A stretch of DNA of 34,628 bases from Candidatus Ignatzschineria merdigallinarum (GCA_019113305.1 DXHP01000038.1:1-34628), one strand, 5' to 3'. Shown: positions 8,180 to 17,186, numbered from the stretch's first letter. Made by a program: numbers and translations. Notes: generated by a model not told the origin, from the letters alone.

Positions 8180-9450
8180 TTCATTGTCACCCTTGTTGGA
8201 ACTGGTTTAACTTTACCCCATCTAGACCACCATGGCATACCAAGGAAGAAGATGAAGTAGAAGACAGTACAGATACGTGCAACTAATGTACGAGCATCAT
8301 TTGCAGGAACAACACCTAAGTAACCTAAGATGATGAAGCAGATTACAAAGAGAGCGATCATGATTTTAATGAATGCACCTTTGTAACGAATAGAACGTAC
8401 AGGGCTTCTATCCAGCCATGGAAGCATAAAGAGTACTGCGATTGATGCACCCATTGCAATAACACCCCAAATCTGAGTACCAAACCATGATGGGATTGCA
8501 CGAAGAATGGTGTAATACGGTGTAAAGTACCATACCGGTGCGATATGTGCTGGCGTTGCTAATGGGTTAGCAGGCTCAAAGTTTGGTGCTTCTAAGAAGA
8601 GGCCATACATATCAGGGAGATAGAAAATAATCAAAGCAAAGAAGATTAAGAAGATCCCTACTGCAAATGTATCGTGTACTGTGTAGTAAGGGTGGAATGG
8701 GATACCATCGAGAGGTTTTCCATTTTCATCTAAATTATCTTTAATTTCAATACCATCAGGGTTGTTAGAACCTACTTGGTGAAGAGCAAGAAGATGCGCG
8801 ACAACAAGACCAACTAATACTAATGGAAGTGCAATTACGTGAAGAGCAAAGAAACGGCTTAATGTTGCTTCAGAGATAACGAAGTCCCCACGAATACCTG
8901 TTACTAAAGTATCTCCGATATAAGGAATTGCACCAAAGAGTGAAATGATAACTTGCGCACCCCAGAATGACATTTGTCCATATGGAAGTACATATCCCAT
9001 AAAGGCTTCAGCCATTAGTACGAGGTAGATCAACATTCCGAAGATCCATACAAGTTCACGAGGTTTACGATGTGAGCCATAGATTAACCCACGGAACATA
9101 TGCATGTAAACGACGATAAAGAACATCGATGCACCGACGGCATGCATATAACGTATGAGCCACGTCCAGTTTGCGTCACGCATGACAGCTGTTTCTAGTG
9201 AAGCGTAAGCGATTGGAATGCCCGTTGCACCTAGTGCTCCATCAGGTTTGTAGTACATGACAAGCCAGATACCCGTTAAAATTTGATTAACGAGAGCAAC
9301 ACTTGCCAAAATACCAAATACATATAACCAGTTAAAGTTTTTTGGTGCGTAATACTCGGTTACGTGAGTACGAAGCGCGCGCTTATAAGGAAGACGATAG
9401 TCAACCCAGTCGCCTAAGCGTTCGAGTCTTGATTTTGATTGAGTTGTCAT
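8176..9450 (-). CDS. petB: Cytochrome b of the bc1 complex
   Basis: A 424-residue membrane protein with the usual eight or so helices. Two His pairs for the b hemes are visible in the second and fourth helices (HAVGASMFFIVVYMHMF and HVIALPLVLVGLVVAHLL). The quinol-oxidising site carries PVWY in APVWYFTPYYTILRAIP, where mitochondria have PEWY; from memory PVWY is normal in gammaproteobacteria, so it is probably not a defect. The protein runs the Q cycle, moving protons across the inner membrane. Its ATG overlaps the petA stop by one base (TAATG). There is no fusion to cytochrome c1. Confidence 0.96.
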   Translation of the reverse strand: MTTQSKSRLERLGDWVDYRLPYKRALRTHVTEYYAPKNFNWLYVFGILASVALVNQILTGIWLVMYYKPDGALGATGIPIAYASLETAVMRDANWTWLIRYMHAVGASMFFIVVYMHMFRGLIYGSHRKPRELVWIFGMLIYLVLMAEAFMGYVLPYGQMSFWGAQVIISLFGAIPYIGDTLVTGIRGDFVISEATLSRFFALHVIALPLVLVGLVVAHLLALHQVGSNNPDGIEIKDNLDENGKPLDGIPFHPYYTVHDTFAVGIFLIFFALIIFYLPDMYGLFLEAPNFEPANPLATPAHIAPVWYFTPYYTILRAIPSWFGTQIWGVIAMGASIAVLFMLPWLDRSPVRSIRYKGAFIKIMIALFVICFIILGYLGVVPANDARTLVARICTVFYFIFFLGMPWWSRWGKVKPVPTRVTMK

Positions 9451-10049
9451 TATGCAACACCCTCCCCACTAATACCAACGACAATAGAACTGTCAGTTTT
9501 ATAGTAATGATCAGGAACAAGTAAGTTAATTGGTGCTGGAAGATTTTTAAATACGCGTCCGGCTAAGTCAAATCGTGAGCCGTGACATGCACAGAAGAAT
9601 CCGCCGCGCCATGCTGGACCTAGGTCTGCTGGGGCAACCTCAGGTCTAAATGTTGGCGAACAACCTAAATGCGTACAGATTCCTACAAGGATGAGGTACT
9701 CAGGTTTAATTGAACGGTACTCATTTTGAGCGTACGGAGGCTGTTGATCACTTGATGAATTAGGGTCTACTAATGCATCAGGTGGTGAGGTTAATAAACG
9801 ATCAAGCATCGCTTCAGTTCGGTTTAACACCCAAACTGGTTTACCTTGCCACTCAACACGGAGTAATTCTCCTGGGGAAAGCTTGGATAGATCAACTTCA
9901 ACAGGCGCACCTGCACTTTTTGCACGTTGACTTGGCATCCAAGACTTAACAAAAGGAACGCCGAGAAATCCTGCTCCAAAAGCCGCAACAGCAACGGTTG
10001 CATAGCTCAGGACTCGTCTCCTTTTATGATTAACATTCTCCGAACTCAT
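9450..10049 (-). CDS. petA: Rieske iron-sulfur protein of the bc1 complex
   Basis: About 199 residues. A twin-arginine signal (HKRRRVLSYA followed by a hydrophobic helix) points to Tat export and N-terminal anchoring. The 2Fe-2S ligands are in CTHLGC (about 125-130) and CACHGS (about 153-158; CPCHGS is more usual). It accepts an electron from ubiquinol and delivers it to cytochrome c1. I chose ATG 10049 because GGAG lies nine bases upstream; an in-frame ATG at 10064 would add five residues but has no ribosome site. It lies 37 bases downstream of efp, so some transcripts may start at the efp promoter. Confidence 0.95.
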   Translation of the reverse strand: MSSENVNHKRRRVLSYATVAVAAFGAGFLGVPFVKSWMPSQRAKSAGAPVEVDLSKLSPGELLRVEWQGKPVWVLNRTEAMLDRLLTSPPDALVDPNSSSDQQPPYAQNEYRSIKPEYLILVGICTHLGCSPTFRPEVAPADLGPAWRGGFFCACHGSRFDLAGRVFKNLPAPINLLVPDHYYKTDSSIVVGISGEGVA

Positions 10050-10086
10050 GTTCTTCGTCTCCATTAAAAAATTTTACTTTTTCTAT

Positions 10087-10656
10087 TTACTTGCTTACAC
10101 GTGACACATATTCGCCTGTGCGTGTGTCGACTTTGATCACTTCACCAATTTGTACGAATAACGGTACACGAACCACTGCTCCTGATTCAAGTGTCGCTGG
10201 TTTTCCACCAGTTCCCGCTGTATCACCTTTAAGACCTGGATCTGTTTCAGTGATTTTCATTTCGATAAAGTTAGGCGGAGTTACTGAGAGTGGCGCGCCA
10301 TTGTATAAGGTTACGGTACACATATCTTGTTCCATTAACCATTTTTTACTGTCTTCTACAGCACTTTCATTCGCAGCAACTTGATCAAATGTTTCTGGGT
10401 TCATAAAGTGCCAAAACTCTCCATCGTTATAGAGATATTGTAGTTCGACATCAATGACATCTGCTCCCTCAACCGACTCCCCTGAACGGAATGTTTTTTC
10501 AATAACACGTCCTGTTTTGAGATTTCTGATTTTAACACGGTTGAATGCTTGTCCTTTTCCTGGTTTTACCATTTCATTTTCAATGATAGAACAAGGATCT
10601 CCATCAAGCATGATTTTTAATCCACTTTTGAACTGATTTGTTGTATATGTTGCCAT
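10087..10656 (-). CDS. efp: Translation elongation factor P
   Basis: A 189-residue EF-P, which rescues ribosomes stalled at polyproline stretches. [15 protein letters not shown] places the modified lysine at position 34, matching the E. coli type in which EpmA/EpmB add beta-lysine. The three beta-barrel domains are complete, with the C-terminal [16 protein letters not shown] signature. The petA start is 37 bases away and no terminator is visible between them, so efp may lead into petABC. Confidence 0.97.
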   Translation of the reverse strand: MATYTTNQFKSGLKIMLDGDPCSIIENEMVKPGKGQAFNRVKIRNLKTGRVIEKTFRSGESVEGADVIDVELQYLYNDGEFWHFMNPETFDQVAANESAVEDSKKWLMEQDMCTVTLYNGAPLSVTPPNFIEMKITETDPGLKGDTAGTGGKPATLESGAVVRVPLFVQIGEVIKVDTRTGEYVSRVSK

Positions 10657-10696
10657 TTTTAATCACTATCTCCCGATAATAAATTTTTCTACGCAG

Positions 10697-10702
10697 ATTA
10701 TA
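10697..10702 (-). promoter_or_regulatory. Candidate -10 box for efp
   Basis: The minus strand reads CAGGTATAATCTG, a consensus TATAAT about 40 bases before the efp start, in the 77-base gap after dctP. The -35 is weak. The same GGTATAAT string precedes rpsF and mlaC. Confidence 0.45.
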
Positions 10703-10733
10703 CCTGAACTCCAATTTAAATTCAGCTTACATC

Positions 10734-11837
10734 TTACCTATTTTGCTTGCGGATTTGTGAGATCATGAAGTTTTGGAAAATATTTTCATTAATCCTAAAC
10801 CATTGGTATTCTTGATTGAGGAAGTCTTTCCAATGATCGTATACCATTTTGAAATCTGCATTTTTTTCTGATTCTTCTTTATAGATTTCTTGAGCTACCT
10901 CATAAGAAGCTTCTAAAATCTCTTTTGAAAAAGAGCGTAGTTTAGCACCATTTTTAGTAAGAGTGGCAAGTGCTGGAGGATTTTTTGCATCGTATTGGGC
11001 GATCATCCACTGATTGATGTCAGCGGCCACCGTTTCAAAGATGTCTTGATAAAGTTTTGGAAGCTCATTCCATTTTTGATCATTCACAAAGAACGAGGTG
11101 GTTGCAGAGCCTTCCCAGAAGCCGGGAGTATAGTAGTAAGGAGCTACAGCTTGTAATCCTAGTTTTTCGTCATCATAAGGACCGACAAATTCTGCGGCAT
11201 CGATTGTCCCTTTTTCTAATGAAGAATAGACATCGCTTGCTGGAATGCTTTGAGGAATAACCCCAAGTCTGGAAAGGATTTCTCCTCCAAATCCGGGGAT
11301 TCTAAATTTTAAACCTTTGAGATCTTCAAGCGTTTTAACTTCTTTACGGAACCAGCCGCCCATTTGTGCGGTGGTATTTCCGCCGGGGAAATTAATAATA
11401 TTGTATTTTGCAAATACTTTGCGGAGAACTTCTAATCCACCACCTGCGTAGAACCACGCATTTTGCATTCTGGCGCTCATGCCAAATGGAAGAACGGTGT
11501 CAATAGAGAGGGCGGTATTTTTACCATGGTAGTAATATGATGCTGAATGCCCAACTTCTACGGTGCCTTGTGAAACGGCATCAAATATTTGGTTTGCAGG
11601 CACGAGTTCTCCTGGTGCAAATACTTGAATTTCAAATTGACCATTTGTGAGTTTGGAGACCTTTTCTGAAAGCATGGTTGAAGCGGCAAATAGGATATCG
11701 AGGTTTTTAGGAAATCCTGCAGCAATTCTCCATTTTACTTTTGGATAAGTGTCAGCTTTTGCAATTGATGTTGCGGCAGCTAATCCAGAAACAGCGGCGG
11801 TTGCGCTAGCTTTTTTAATAAAATCACGGCGTTTCAT
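10734..11837 (-). CDS. TRAP transporter solute-binding protein, copy 1 (DctP family)
   Basis: A 367-residue periplasmic binding protein with a twin-arginine start (MKRRDFIKKASATAAVSGLA), so probably exported folded by Tat. The family motifs GWFRKEVKTLEDLKGLKFRI and AAEFVGPYDDEKLGL line the ligand cleft; the second stretch and APYYYTPGFWEG resemble the TakP type that binds 2-oxo acids or related monocarboxylates. The substrate is inferred, not shown. It is the last gene of the dctQ-dctM-dctP-dctP cluster and closely related along its whole length to the protein at 12063-13160, roughly two thirds identical by eye. GGGAGA lies before its ATG. Confidence 0.9.
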   Translation of the reverse strand: MKRRDFIKKASATAAVSGLAAATSIAKADTYPKVKWRIAAGFPKNLDILFAASTMLSEKVSKLTNGQFEIQVFAPGELVPANQIFDAVSQGTVEVGHSASYYYHGKNTALSIDTVLPFGMSARMQNAWFYAGGGLEVLRKVFAKYNIINFPGGNTTAQMGGWFRKEVKTLEDLKGLKFRIPGFGGEILSRLGVIPQSIPASDVYSSLEKGTIDAAEFVGPYDDEKLGLQAVAPYYYTPGFWEGSATTSFFVNDQKWNELPKLYQDIFETVAADINQWMIAQYDAKNPPALATLTKNGAKLRSFSKEILEASYEVAQEIYKEESEKNADFKMVYDHWKDFLNQEYQWFRINENIFQNFMISQIRKQNR

Positions 11838-11967
11838 AAAGTATCTCCCATATTTTAATATCTGTTTTGTTAGAAATGTTTAGATATTAATCATAATTAA
11901 AGTTAATTTTTAAATTCGTTATCTATTTTTTAGATTATTTCAATGATAGTTAAATCTTAATATATCG

Positions 11968-11990
11968 ACTCAATTTATAATTGAGTTTTT
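11968..11990 (-). promoter_or_regulatory. Intercistronic hairpin between the two binding-protein genes
   Basis: ACTCAATT and AATTGAGT form a perfect 8-bp stem with a 3-base loop (968-986 within the 11-kb block) in the 224-base gap between the two dctP genes. The T-run (986-990) is on the plus-strand side, so as a terminator it would suit plus-strand transcription; for these minus-strand genes it is better seen as a processing or stabilising hairpin. The rest of the gap is AT-rich and shows no gene. Confidence 0.4.
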
Positions 11991-12062
11991 CAGCGATTTT
12001 TTGTGTTGAGCATTTAAGGCTTGTCTTGAAAGCTATAAACACTTTTGGTGAAACATGATGTT

Positions 12063-13160
12063 CTACGAATTCTGTTTCCGTAATTGAGAAAACATGAACT
12101 GTTGAAATATGTTTTCATTGACTCTAAACCATTGGTATTCTTTATTTAGAAATTCTTTCCAATGATTGTATATTTTTCTGAAATCCTCATTTGCTTCGGC
12201 TTCCTCGGCGTAAATGACTTGGGCAGCATCGTAGGCGGCTTGTAAAATTTCTTTTGAGAAAGAGCGAAGTTTTGCACCATTTTTAATAACGGTTGCGAGT
12301 GCTTCAGGATTTTTAGCATCATATTGTGCCGCCATCCAAGTATTGCATTCCGCAGCTGCTCGTTCGAAAATAATTTTATTTCGTGCTGAAAGACTGTGCC
12401 AAGCATCTTTATTAACATAGAAGGTCAACATTGCTGAGCCTTCCCAAAAGCCTGGAGTGTAGTAATAAGGGGCGACTTGTTGTAATCCGAGACGTTGATC
12501 ATCATAAGGGCCGACAAATTCAGTAGCATCTATCGTACCTTTTTCAAGTGAGGAATAGATATCGCCGACAGCGATGTTTTGTGGGATCGCACCAAGTCTA
12601 GAAAAAATTTCTCCACCAAATCCCGGGATTCTAAATTTTAAGCCTTTGAGATCTGCTACGGTTTTAACTTCTTTTCGAAACCAACCACCCATTTGGGTGT
12701 TAGAGTTGCCGCCAGGGAAGTTGACAATATTATATTTATCAAATAGATCACGTAAAATCTCTGTTCCACCGCCGGCATAATACCAAGCATTTTGCATTCT
12801 TGTGGTTAGCCCAAAAGGAAGGCATGTATCGATAGAGAGCGCTTTGTTTTTTCCATGATAATAGTTTGAAGTGGAATGTCCCATTTCAACGGTACCATTT
12901 TGAACGGCATCAAATACTTGTGTGGATGGAACAATTTCACCTGGCGCAAATACTTGAATTTCAAATTCTCCATCACTCATAGCTGATACCGAGTCGGCAA
13001 GGCGTTGAGAAGTGCCGTAGAGAAGGTCAAGGTTTCTAGGAAAACTTGTTGTCATTCTCCATTTGACTTTAGGGTTGCTGCTGGCTTTTGCGATTCCTAC
13101 AGATGCAATACCGGCACCGGCGATGGTGGTTGCTTTGGTAATAAATTGACGGCGTTTCAT
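12063..13160 (-). CDS. TRAP transporter solute-binding protein, copy 2 (DctP family)
   Basis: A 365-residue paralogue of the protein at 10734-11837, with the same twin-arginine start (MKRRQFITKATTIAGAG), the same GWFRKEVKTVADLKGLKFRI and ATEFVGPYDDQRLGL cleft motifs, and the same end (EYQWFRVNENIFQQFM). ATG 13160 is chosen because GAGGA lies about six bases upstream; ATG 13172 is in frame but would place that site inside the gene. Differences cluster outside the cleft motifs, so the two copies may bind related acids with different affinity, or just raise the dose. It follows dctM after a strong hairpin. Confidence 0.9.
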   Translation of the reverse strand: MKRRQFITKATTIAGAGIASVGIAKASSNPKVKWRMTTSFPRNLDLLYGTSQRLADSVSAMSDGEFEIQVFAPGEIVPSTQVFDAVQNGTVEMGHSTSNYYHGKNKALSIDTCLPFGLTTRMQNAWYYAGGGTEILRDLFDKYNIVNFPGGNSNTQMGGWFRKEVKTVADLKGLKFRIPGFGGEIFSRLGAIPQNIAVGDIYSSLEKGTIDATEFVGPYDDQRLGLQQVAPYYYTPGFWEGSAMLTFYVNKDAWHSLSARNKIIFERAAAECNTWMAAQYDAKNPEALATVIKNGAKLRSFSKEILQAAYDAAQVIYAEEAEANEDFRKIYNHWKEFLNKEYQWFRVNENIFQQFMFSQLRKQNS

Positions 13161-13254
13161 ATAGATCCTCATTTTGGTTATTTCTAATAGACTAGTATGA
13201 GTTATAAATTGTTATTATTTTTATGTAGATGTCTATCTGTGTATTAGATATTTG

Positions 13255-13295
13255 CTTTGCCCGATGCGTCATAAAAGATGATGCATTGGGCAAAG
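13255..13295 (-). promoter_or_regulatory. Long hairpin between dctM and the binding-protein gene
   Basis: CTTTGCCC-G-ATGC-G-TC (255-270) and GATGCATTGGGCAAAG (280-295) form a 16-position stem with a 9-base loop. On the plus strand it is fully paired with two G-T wobbles and is followed by TTTT. On the minus-strand transcript the same two positions are A-C mismatches. Placed after dctM and before the binding-protein gene, it may protect or process the binding-protein message, or stop antisense transcription. Confidence 0.45.
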
Positions 13296-13313
13296 TTTTA
13301 CTCATGGCGGAAC

Positions 13314-14735
13314 TTAGAAGTCTACCCCGAAACTGTCAAAGTCATTGAAGCTATCGAAGCCATCATCGCCCATATCGAGATTGAATTCGATATCAGATCC
13401 TGAGCCTTCAAATTTTTCAAGTTTTTCAGATTTAATAATTCCAGGGAAGGTAATAAGAATAATGACCATGACAATTTGTAGGAGTAAGAACGGCATTGCT
13501 CCATAGTAGATATCCTTAGTTGTCACTTCTTTTGGTGCTACGGACTTTAAGTAAAAGAGCGAGAAGCCAAAAGGTGGATGCATAAAGGATGTTTGCATAT
13601 TCATGGCTAAGATAACGCCAAACCACGTTAAATCGATACCAAGTGCTACGGCGATAGGAAGCAATAATGGAACTAGGATTAAGGCGATTTCAAAGAAGTC
13701 TAAGAAGAAGGCAACAAAGAAAATCAAGATATTCACAGCAATGATAAAGCCTAACGCTCCTCCTGGGAGATTGCCGAGAATCCCTTCAATCCAAATTCCA
13801 CCATTAAGGCTCGTGAATGCGAGAGAGAAGAACATTGAGCCGATCATGATGAATACCACAAAGGTAGTGATCTTCACGCTCTGATCAAGTGCTTGGTAGA
13901 GAAGCTCTTTTGTTAAGGACTTTCTAAATATTGCAAGAATCATCGCACCAACAGCGCCAATAGCTCCGGCTTCAGTCGGTGTTGCAACTCCCATGAATAC
14001 AGTACCTAACACGAGGAAAATTAATGTTACTGGCGGAATAACGCTTGTAATCACTTTTTTGAAAAGATCCATGCCGAAAAGCGTTCTTTCGTGATCCGGG
14101 ATTGCCGGCATTGACGCTGGTTTAAGAATCGACATAATCATGATAAAGAGAATATAGGCGCCTATAAGAAGGGCGCTAGGAATAAGTGCTGCTTTATACA
14201 TTGAACCAATGGATACACCGAGCTGGTCACCTAAAACGATGAGAACAAGGCTGGGCGGTACGATTTGTGCTAAGGTTCCTGATGCCGCAATTACCCCAGA
14301 AGCTAAACGTTTTGAATAGCCGTAACGTAACATGATAGGGAGAGAGATTAATCCCATTGCAATCACTGATGCTGAAACGATCCCAGTTGTTGCTGCTAAC
14401 ATTGTTCCTACAAACACAACTGAATAAGCAAGACCGCCTCGAAGCTTTCCGAAAAGCTGCCCCATGGTGTTTAGTAGGTCTTCTGCCATTCCTGTTCTTT
14501 CCAGAACTAATCCCATCAAGGTAAAGAAAGGAATCGCGAGTAGTGTTTCATTGCTAATAATGCCGAAGAATCTGTCACTTAATGCACCTAGTAAGGCGAA
14601 GTCGAGATGTCCGAGATAAATGCCGATCGCGGAGAAGAATAACCCAGTTGCCGCAAGTGAAAATGAGATGGGGTAGCCCTTCAAAAGAAAAATAATGAGG
14701 GCGACAAACATTAAAGGGGGTAAAAATTCTAACAT
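13314..14735 (-). CDS. dctM: TRAP transporter large permease subunit (DctM family)
   Basis: A 473-residue, strongly hydrophobic protein with about 12 membrane helices, the ion-coupled channel of a TRAP importer. Typical stretches are IPFFTLMGLVLERTGMAEDL, AATTGIVSASVIAMGLISLP, GTLAQIVPPSLVLIVLGDQL and MGVATPTEAGAIGAVGAMIL. The start overlaps the end of dctQ by seven bases, so the two membrane subunits are translationally coupled. After the last helix comes an unusual tail rich in Asp, Phe, Ser and Gly, including repeated DSF units (residues about 451-473). Confidence 0.95.
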   Translation of the reverse strand: MLEFLPPLMFVALIIFLLKGYPISFSLAATGLFFSAIGIYLGHLDFALLGALSDRFFGIISNETLLAIPFFTLMGLVLERTGMAEDLLNTMGQLFGKLRGGLAYSVVFVGTMLAATTGIVSASVIAMGLISLPIMLRYGYSKRLASGVIAASGTLAQIVPPSLVLIVLGDQLGVSIGSMYKAALIPSALLIGAYILFIMIMSILKPASMPAIPDHERTLFGMDLFKKVITSVIPPVTLIFLVLGTVFMGVATPTEAGAIGAVGAMILAIFRKSLTKELLYQALDQSVKITTFVVFIMIGSMFFSLAFTSLNGGIWIEGILGNLPGGALGFIIAVNILIFFVAFFLDFFEIALILVPLLLPIAVALGIDLTWFGVILAMNMQTSFMHPPFGFSLFYLKSVAPKEVTTKDIYYGAMPFLLLQIVMVIILITFPGIIKSEKLEKFEGSGSDIEFNLDMGDDGFDSFNDFDSFGVDF

Positions 14736-15274
14736 TTTTGCTGTTGCTCCGAATGATTAGCGTTGTCGTTAGATAAAGTGCGAAGCGTGATGATTGCTTT
14801 GCAAAGCTCAGAAACTCCTTGTAATAGTAAGAAGAACATACCTACAGGAAGTAACGCTTTAATAGGAGCTCGCGGGAGTCCACCTGGGTTAGGTGACATT
14901 TCCCAAATTTGCCAGGAGCTGATAGCGGGGCCAATTGTGAGATATAAAAGCATCGTGAAAGCAGGGAAGAGGAAGAAGACAATACCGATGATCTCGAAAA
15001 TCGCTTTAGCTTTTGGCGAGAAGCGATGTGAGAGGATATCTATCCGAATGTGTTGGTCTTTTAGATAGGTATAGCCTGACGCAAGTAAGAATACTGTCGC
15101 AAATAGATACCATTGAACCTCTAACATGCCGTTAGAGCTCATATGAAATAGATATCTAAAAAGTGCGTTCCCCGCAGAGATAATGGTTGCTAGGAAAATA
15201 GCGATAATTGCAATTTTTCCTAAAGCTATATTGATTGAATCGATAATATGCGAGATTTTTTTTAAGATATTCAT
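14729..15274 (-). CDS. dctQ: TRAP transporter small permease subunit (DctQ family)
   Basis: A 181-residue membrane protein with four helices, the small partner of DctM. The second helix region WYLFATVFLLASGYTYLKDQ and HIRIDILSHRFSP are the DctQ signature (the loop with basic residues after HIRID). It is the first gene of the dctQ-dctM-dctP-dctP cluster. No clear Shine-Dalgarno precedes the ATG. A candidate promoter lies about 85-110 bases upstream. Confidence 0.92.
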   Translation of the reverse strand: MNILKKISHIIDSINIALGKIAIIAIFLATIISAGNALFRYLFHMSSNGMLEVQWYLFATVFLLASGYTYLKDQHIRIDILSHRFSPKAKAIFEIIGIVFFLFPAFTMLLYLTIGPAISSWQIWEMSPNPGGLPRAPIKALLPVGMFFLLLQGVSELCKAIITLRTLSNDNANHSEQQQKC

Positions 15275-15355
15275 AGTCTAAGAGATTGCGCATAGCTTGC
15301 GTATATTGATTTAAAAGATGTTGTCGTAACATGCAACTAGTACAGTGCGTCATTT

Positions 15356-15384
15356 AATGTACTTCATCTAATAAATTTTGCCAA
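15356..15384 (-). promoter_or_regulatory. Candidate promoter for the TRAP cluster
   Basis: The minus strand reads TTGGCA, a 17-base spacer, then TACATT, a fair sigma70 promoter 82 bases before dctQ. TTGGCA contains TGGCA but lacks the TTGC element at the spacing needed for sigma54. The remainder of the 15275-15443 gap holds nothing else I can name. Confidence 0.4.
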
Positions 15385-15443
15385 TAATTTCTTCTCTCAG
15401 ACTATGTGTTTGATTTTTTTATCTTAACTGCTTTGGATGAAGG

Positions 15444-16496
15444 TTATTGATATTGTTCACATTTGTGTGTGAATTCTTTACCAGTCTCTTTAGCGTACGT
15501 TTTATGATTATCGAGAATGATCGTCATATCTTCAGTAGATCCCATAATAACTGGGACGCGTTGGTGAAGCTTTTGAGGATTAAGATCTAAAATGCGCTCA
15601 TATCCTGTTGAGGCAATACCCCCCGCTTGTTCTACCAAGAAAGCCATTGGGTTCGCTTCATACATGAGACGTAAACGACCGCCTTTTTCAGTAAGAGTTG
15701 AGTCGATTGGATATGCAAATGTTCCGCCGCGTTGAATAAGACGATGGATGTCCATCACCATTGCACCAACCCAGCGCATCGTGTATTTTTTCTTACGTGG
15801 ACCATCTTTGCCCAAGTCACATGCTTCAACGTAATCGCGCATTGGAGGTTCCCAAAGATTACGATTTGAATGATTGATCGCGTATTCAGCTGTTTCCTTA
15901 GGAATTTGCATATTTGGGTGCGTTAAGATGAACTCACCGATCGAAGGGTCAAGCGTAAAACCATGTGTACCGTGACCGATAGTAAGAACCATCATGGTTG
16001 CTGAGCCGTAAAGACAATATCCGGCACATACTTGCTTAACGCCTTCTTGTAAGAAGTCTGCTTCAGTTGGGAACTCCTTATCTGTTTTTAAAATAGAGAA
16101 GATCGTTCCAATAGGGCCATTGACCTCGATATTACTTGAACCATCTAATGGGTCAAAAATCAAAAGGTAGTTGCCACGAGGGCTGCCTTTAGGGATTTCA
16201 TAAACTTCATCCATCTCTTCACTCGCCATTGCCGCAACATGTCCGCGCTTTGCATTGTTTTTGATGAAAAGATCGTTCGCAATTACGTCAAGGATTTGTT
16301 GAGTTTCGCCTTGGCAGTTTTCATTGTCAGTAGCGCCGATAATATTTGCAAGCTGACCTTTTTGTACAGCTGCAGCGATCATTTTGCATGATACCGCGAT
16401 ATCGTTAAGGAGGAGGGTAAAGTTGCCCGTTGCTTCAGGGAAGCGACGTTGTTCTTCCATGATGAATTGCGAGAGCGTTACGCCAAAGTGAGTCAT
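15444..16496 (-). CDS. fbp: Class I fructose-1,6-bisphosphatase
   Basis: A 350-residue FBPase that removes the 1-phosphate in gluconeogenesis. Metal and substrate motifs are clear: ASEEMDE, then FDPLDGSSNIEVNGPIGTIF (the DPLDGS metal loop), TMRWVGAMVMDIHR, and GGRLRLMYEANPMAFLVEQAGG. ATG 16496 is set by GGAG seven bases upstream; the frame stays open to a GTG at 16508, but that GTG overlaps the ribosome site. It is transcribed away from fur, sharing a 267-base promoter region. An FBPase beside an organic-acid transporter fits growth on non-sugar carbon, although that link is an inference. Confidence 0.96.
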   Translation of the reverse strand: MTHFGVTLSQFIMEEQRRFPEATGNFTLLLNDIAVSCKMIAAAVQKGQLANIIGATDNENCQGETQQILDVIANDLFIKNNAKRGHVAAMASEEMDEVYEIPKGSPRGNYLLIFDPLDGSSNIEVNGPIGTIFSILKTDKEFPTEADFLQEGVKQVCAGYCLYGSATMMVLTIGHGTHGFTLDPSIGEFILTHPNMQIPKETAEYAINHSNRNLWEPPMRDYVEACDLGKDGPRKKKYTMRWVGAMVMDIHRLIQRGGTFAYPIDSTLTEKGGRLRLMYEANPMAFLVEQAGGIASTGYERILDLNPQKLHQRVPVIMGSTEDMTIILDNHKTYAKETGKEFTHKCEQYQ

Positions 16497-16646
16497 TGAA
16501 ATCTCCACAGTTTGATTGAGGTAATAAAAATTGTGGTTATGATATACTTTTTAGGTGTTTAGTTAAAGCGTTTTGTAGTTTGCATGTAGTTTTGAGTCTT
16601 TTATGAGAACTATAAATTAACTAAATGGTCATGGCTTGATCATTGC

Positions 16647-16675
16647 TTGGATTTATCGCTGTTTGCAGTTATACT
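16647..16675 (+). promoter_or_regulatory. Candidate promoter for fur
   Basis: TTGGAT (16647-16652), a 17-base spacer and TATACT (16670-16675) form a reasonable sigma70 promoter about 90 bases before fur. A weak dyad TGATTTATCA (16716-16725) lies downstream and could be a poor Fur site, but it does not match the 19-bp consensus well. Confidence 0.4.
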
Positions 16676-16763
16676 CAGCCATAAGTTAAATCCTGATATC
16701 TTCGATAGATAGAAATGATTTATCATCCATATAAAAGAATTAATAAATGGAGATTAAGAATAT

Positions 16764-17186
16764 ATGAGTTCTATAGAGTTAAAAAATGCGGGTTTAAAAG
16801 TTACTTTGCCACGCCTTAAAATTTTAGATATTTTAGCAAAAGCAGCAGCAACACCAGTATGTCACTTGACGGCAGAAGAAATTTACATGCAGTTAAGTAG
16901 TTCTGGTGAAGAAGTTGGATTGGCAACTGTCTATCGTGTTTTGACGCAATTTGAACAAGCGGGTTTAGTAAGACGCCATTTCTTTGATGGTGGTCAGTCG
17001 ATGTTTGAAATTGATGATGGTGATCAGCACGACCATATTATTTGTATCAATTGCGGACATATTGGCGAGTTCTCTCATGAAAAAATTCATGAAAAACAAG
17101 CACAGATTGCCGCAGAATTAGGTTATGAGTTAACGGATGCTCGTACTATTTTGCACGGTGTTTGTGCACAATGCAGAGAGAAATAG
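16764..17186 (+). CDS. fur: Ferric uptake regulator
   Basis: A 140-residue Fur. The N-terminal winged helix contains AGLKVTLPRLKILDIL and EEVGLATVYRVLTQFEQAGL, the DNA-recognition part. The dimerisation domain has the metal-binding HDHIICINCGHIGEF (HDHxxCxxC) and a final CAQC, giving the two-Cys-pair structural zinc site. It is expected to repress iron-acquisition genes with Fe(II). The distribution of motifs fits Fur and not Zur or PerR, although PerR cannot be fully excluded by eye. A membrane glycosyltransferase gene overlaps its last codons. Confidence 0.94.
   Translation: MSSIELKNAGLKVTLPRLKILDILAKAAATPVCHLTAEEIYMQLSSSGEEVGLATVYRVLTQFEQAGLVRRHFFDGGQSMFEIDDGDQHDHIICINCGHIGEFSHEKIHEKQAQIAAELGYELTDARTILHGVCAQCREK

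Noticed and set aside
8500-8580. Damaged quinol site in cytochrome b (PVWY in place of PEWY)
   Set aside because: From memory PVWY is a normal variant in gammaproteobacteria, and the rest of the protein is intact.
12146-12418. A 90-codon minus-strand ORF inside the binding-protein gene
   Set aside because: It is an out-of-frame shadow of a clearly coding TRAP binding-protein gene.
15356-15384. Sigma54 promoter for the TRAP genes
   Set aside because: TGGCA is present but the TTGC element is missing at the required spacing; a sigma70 reading fits better.
16716-16725. Fur box controlling fur itself
   Set aside because: TGATTTATCA is a short imperfect dyad that matches too few positions of the 19-bp Fur consensus to call.
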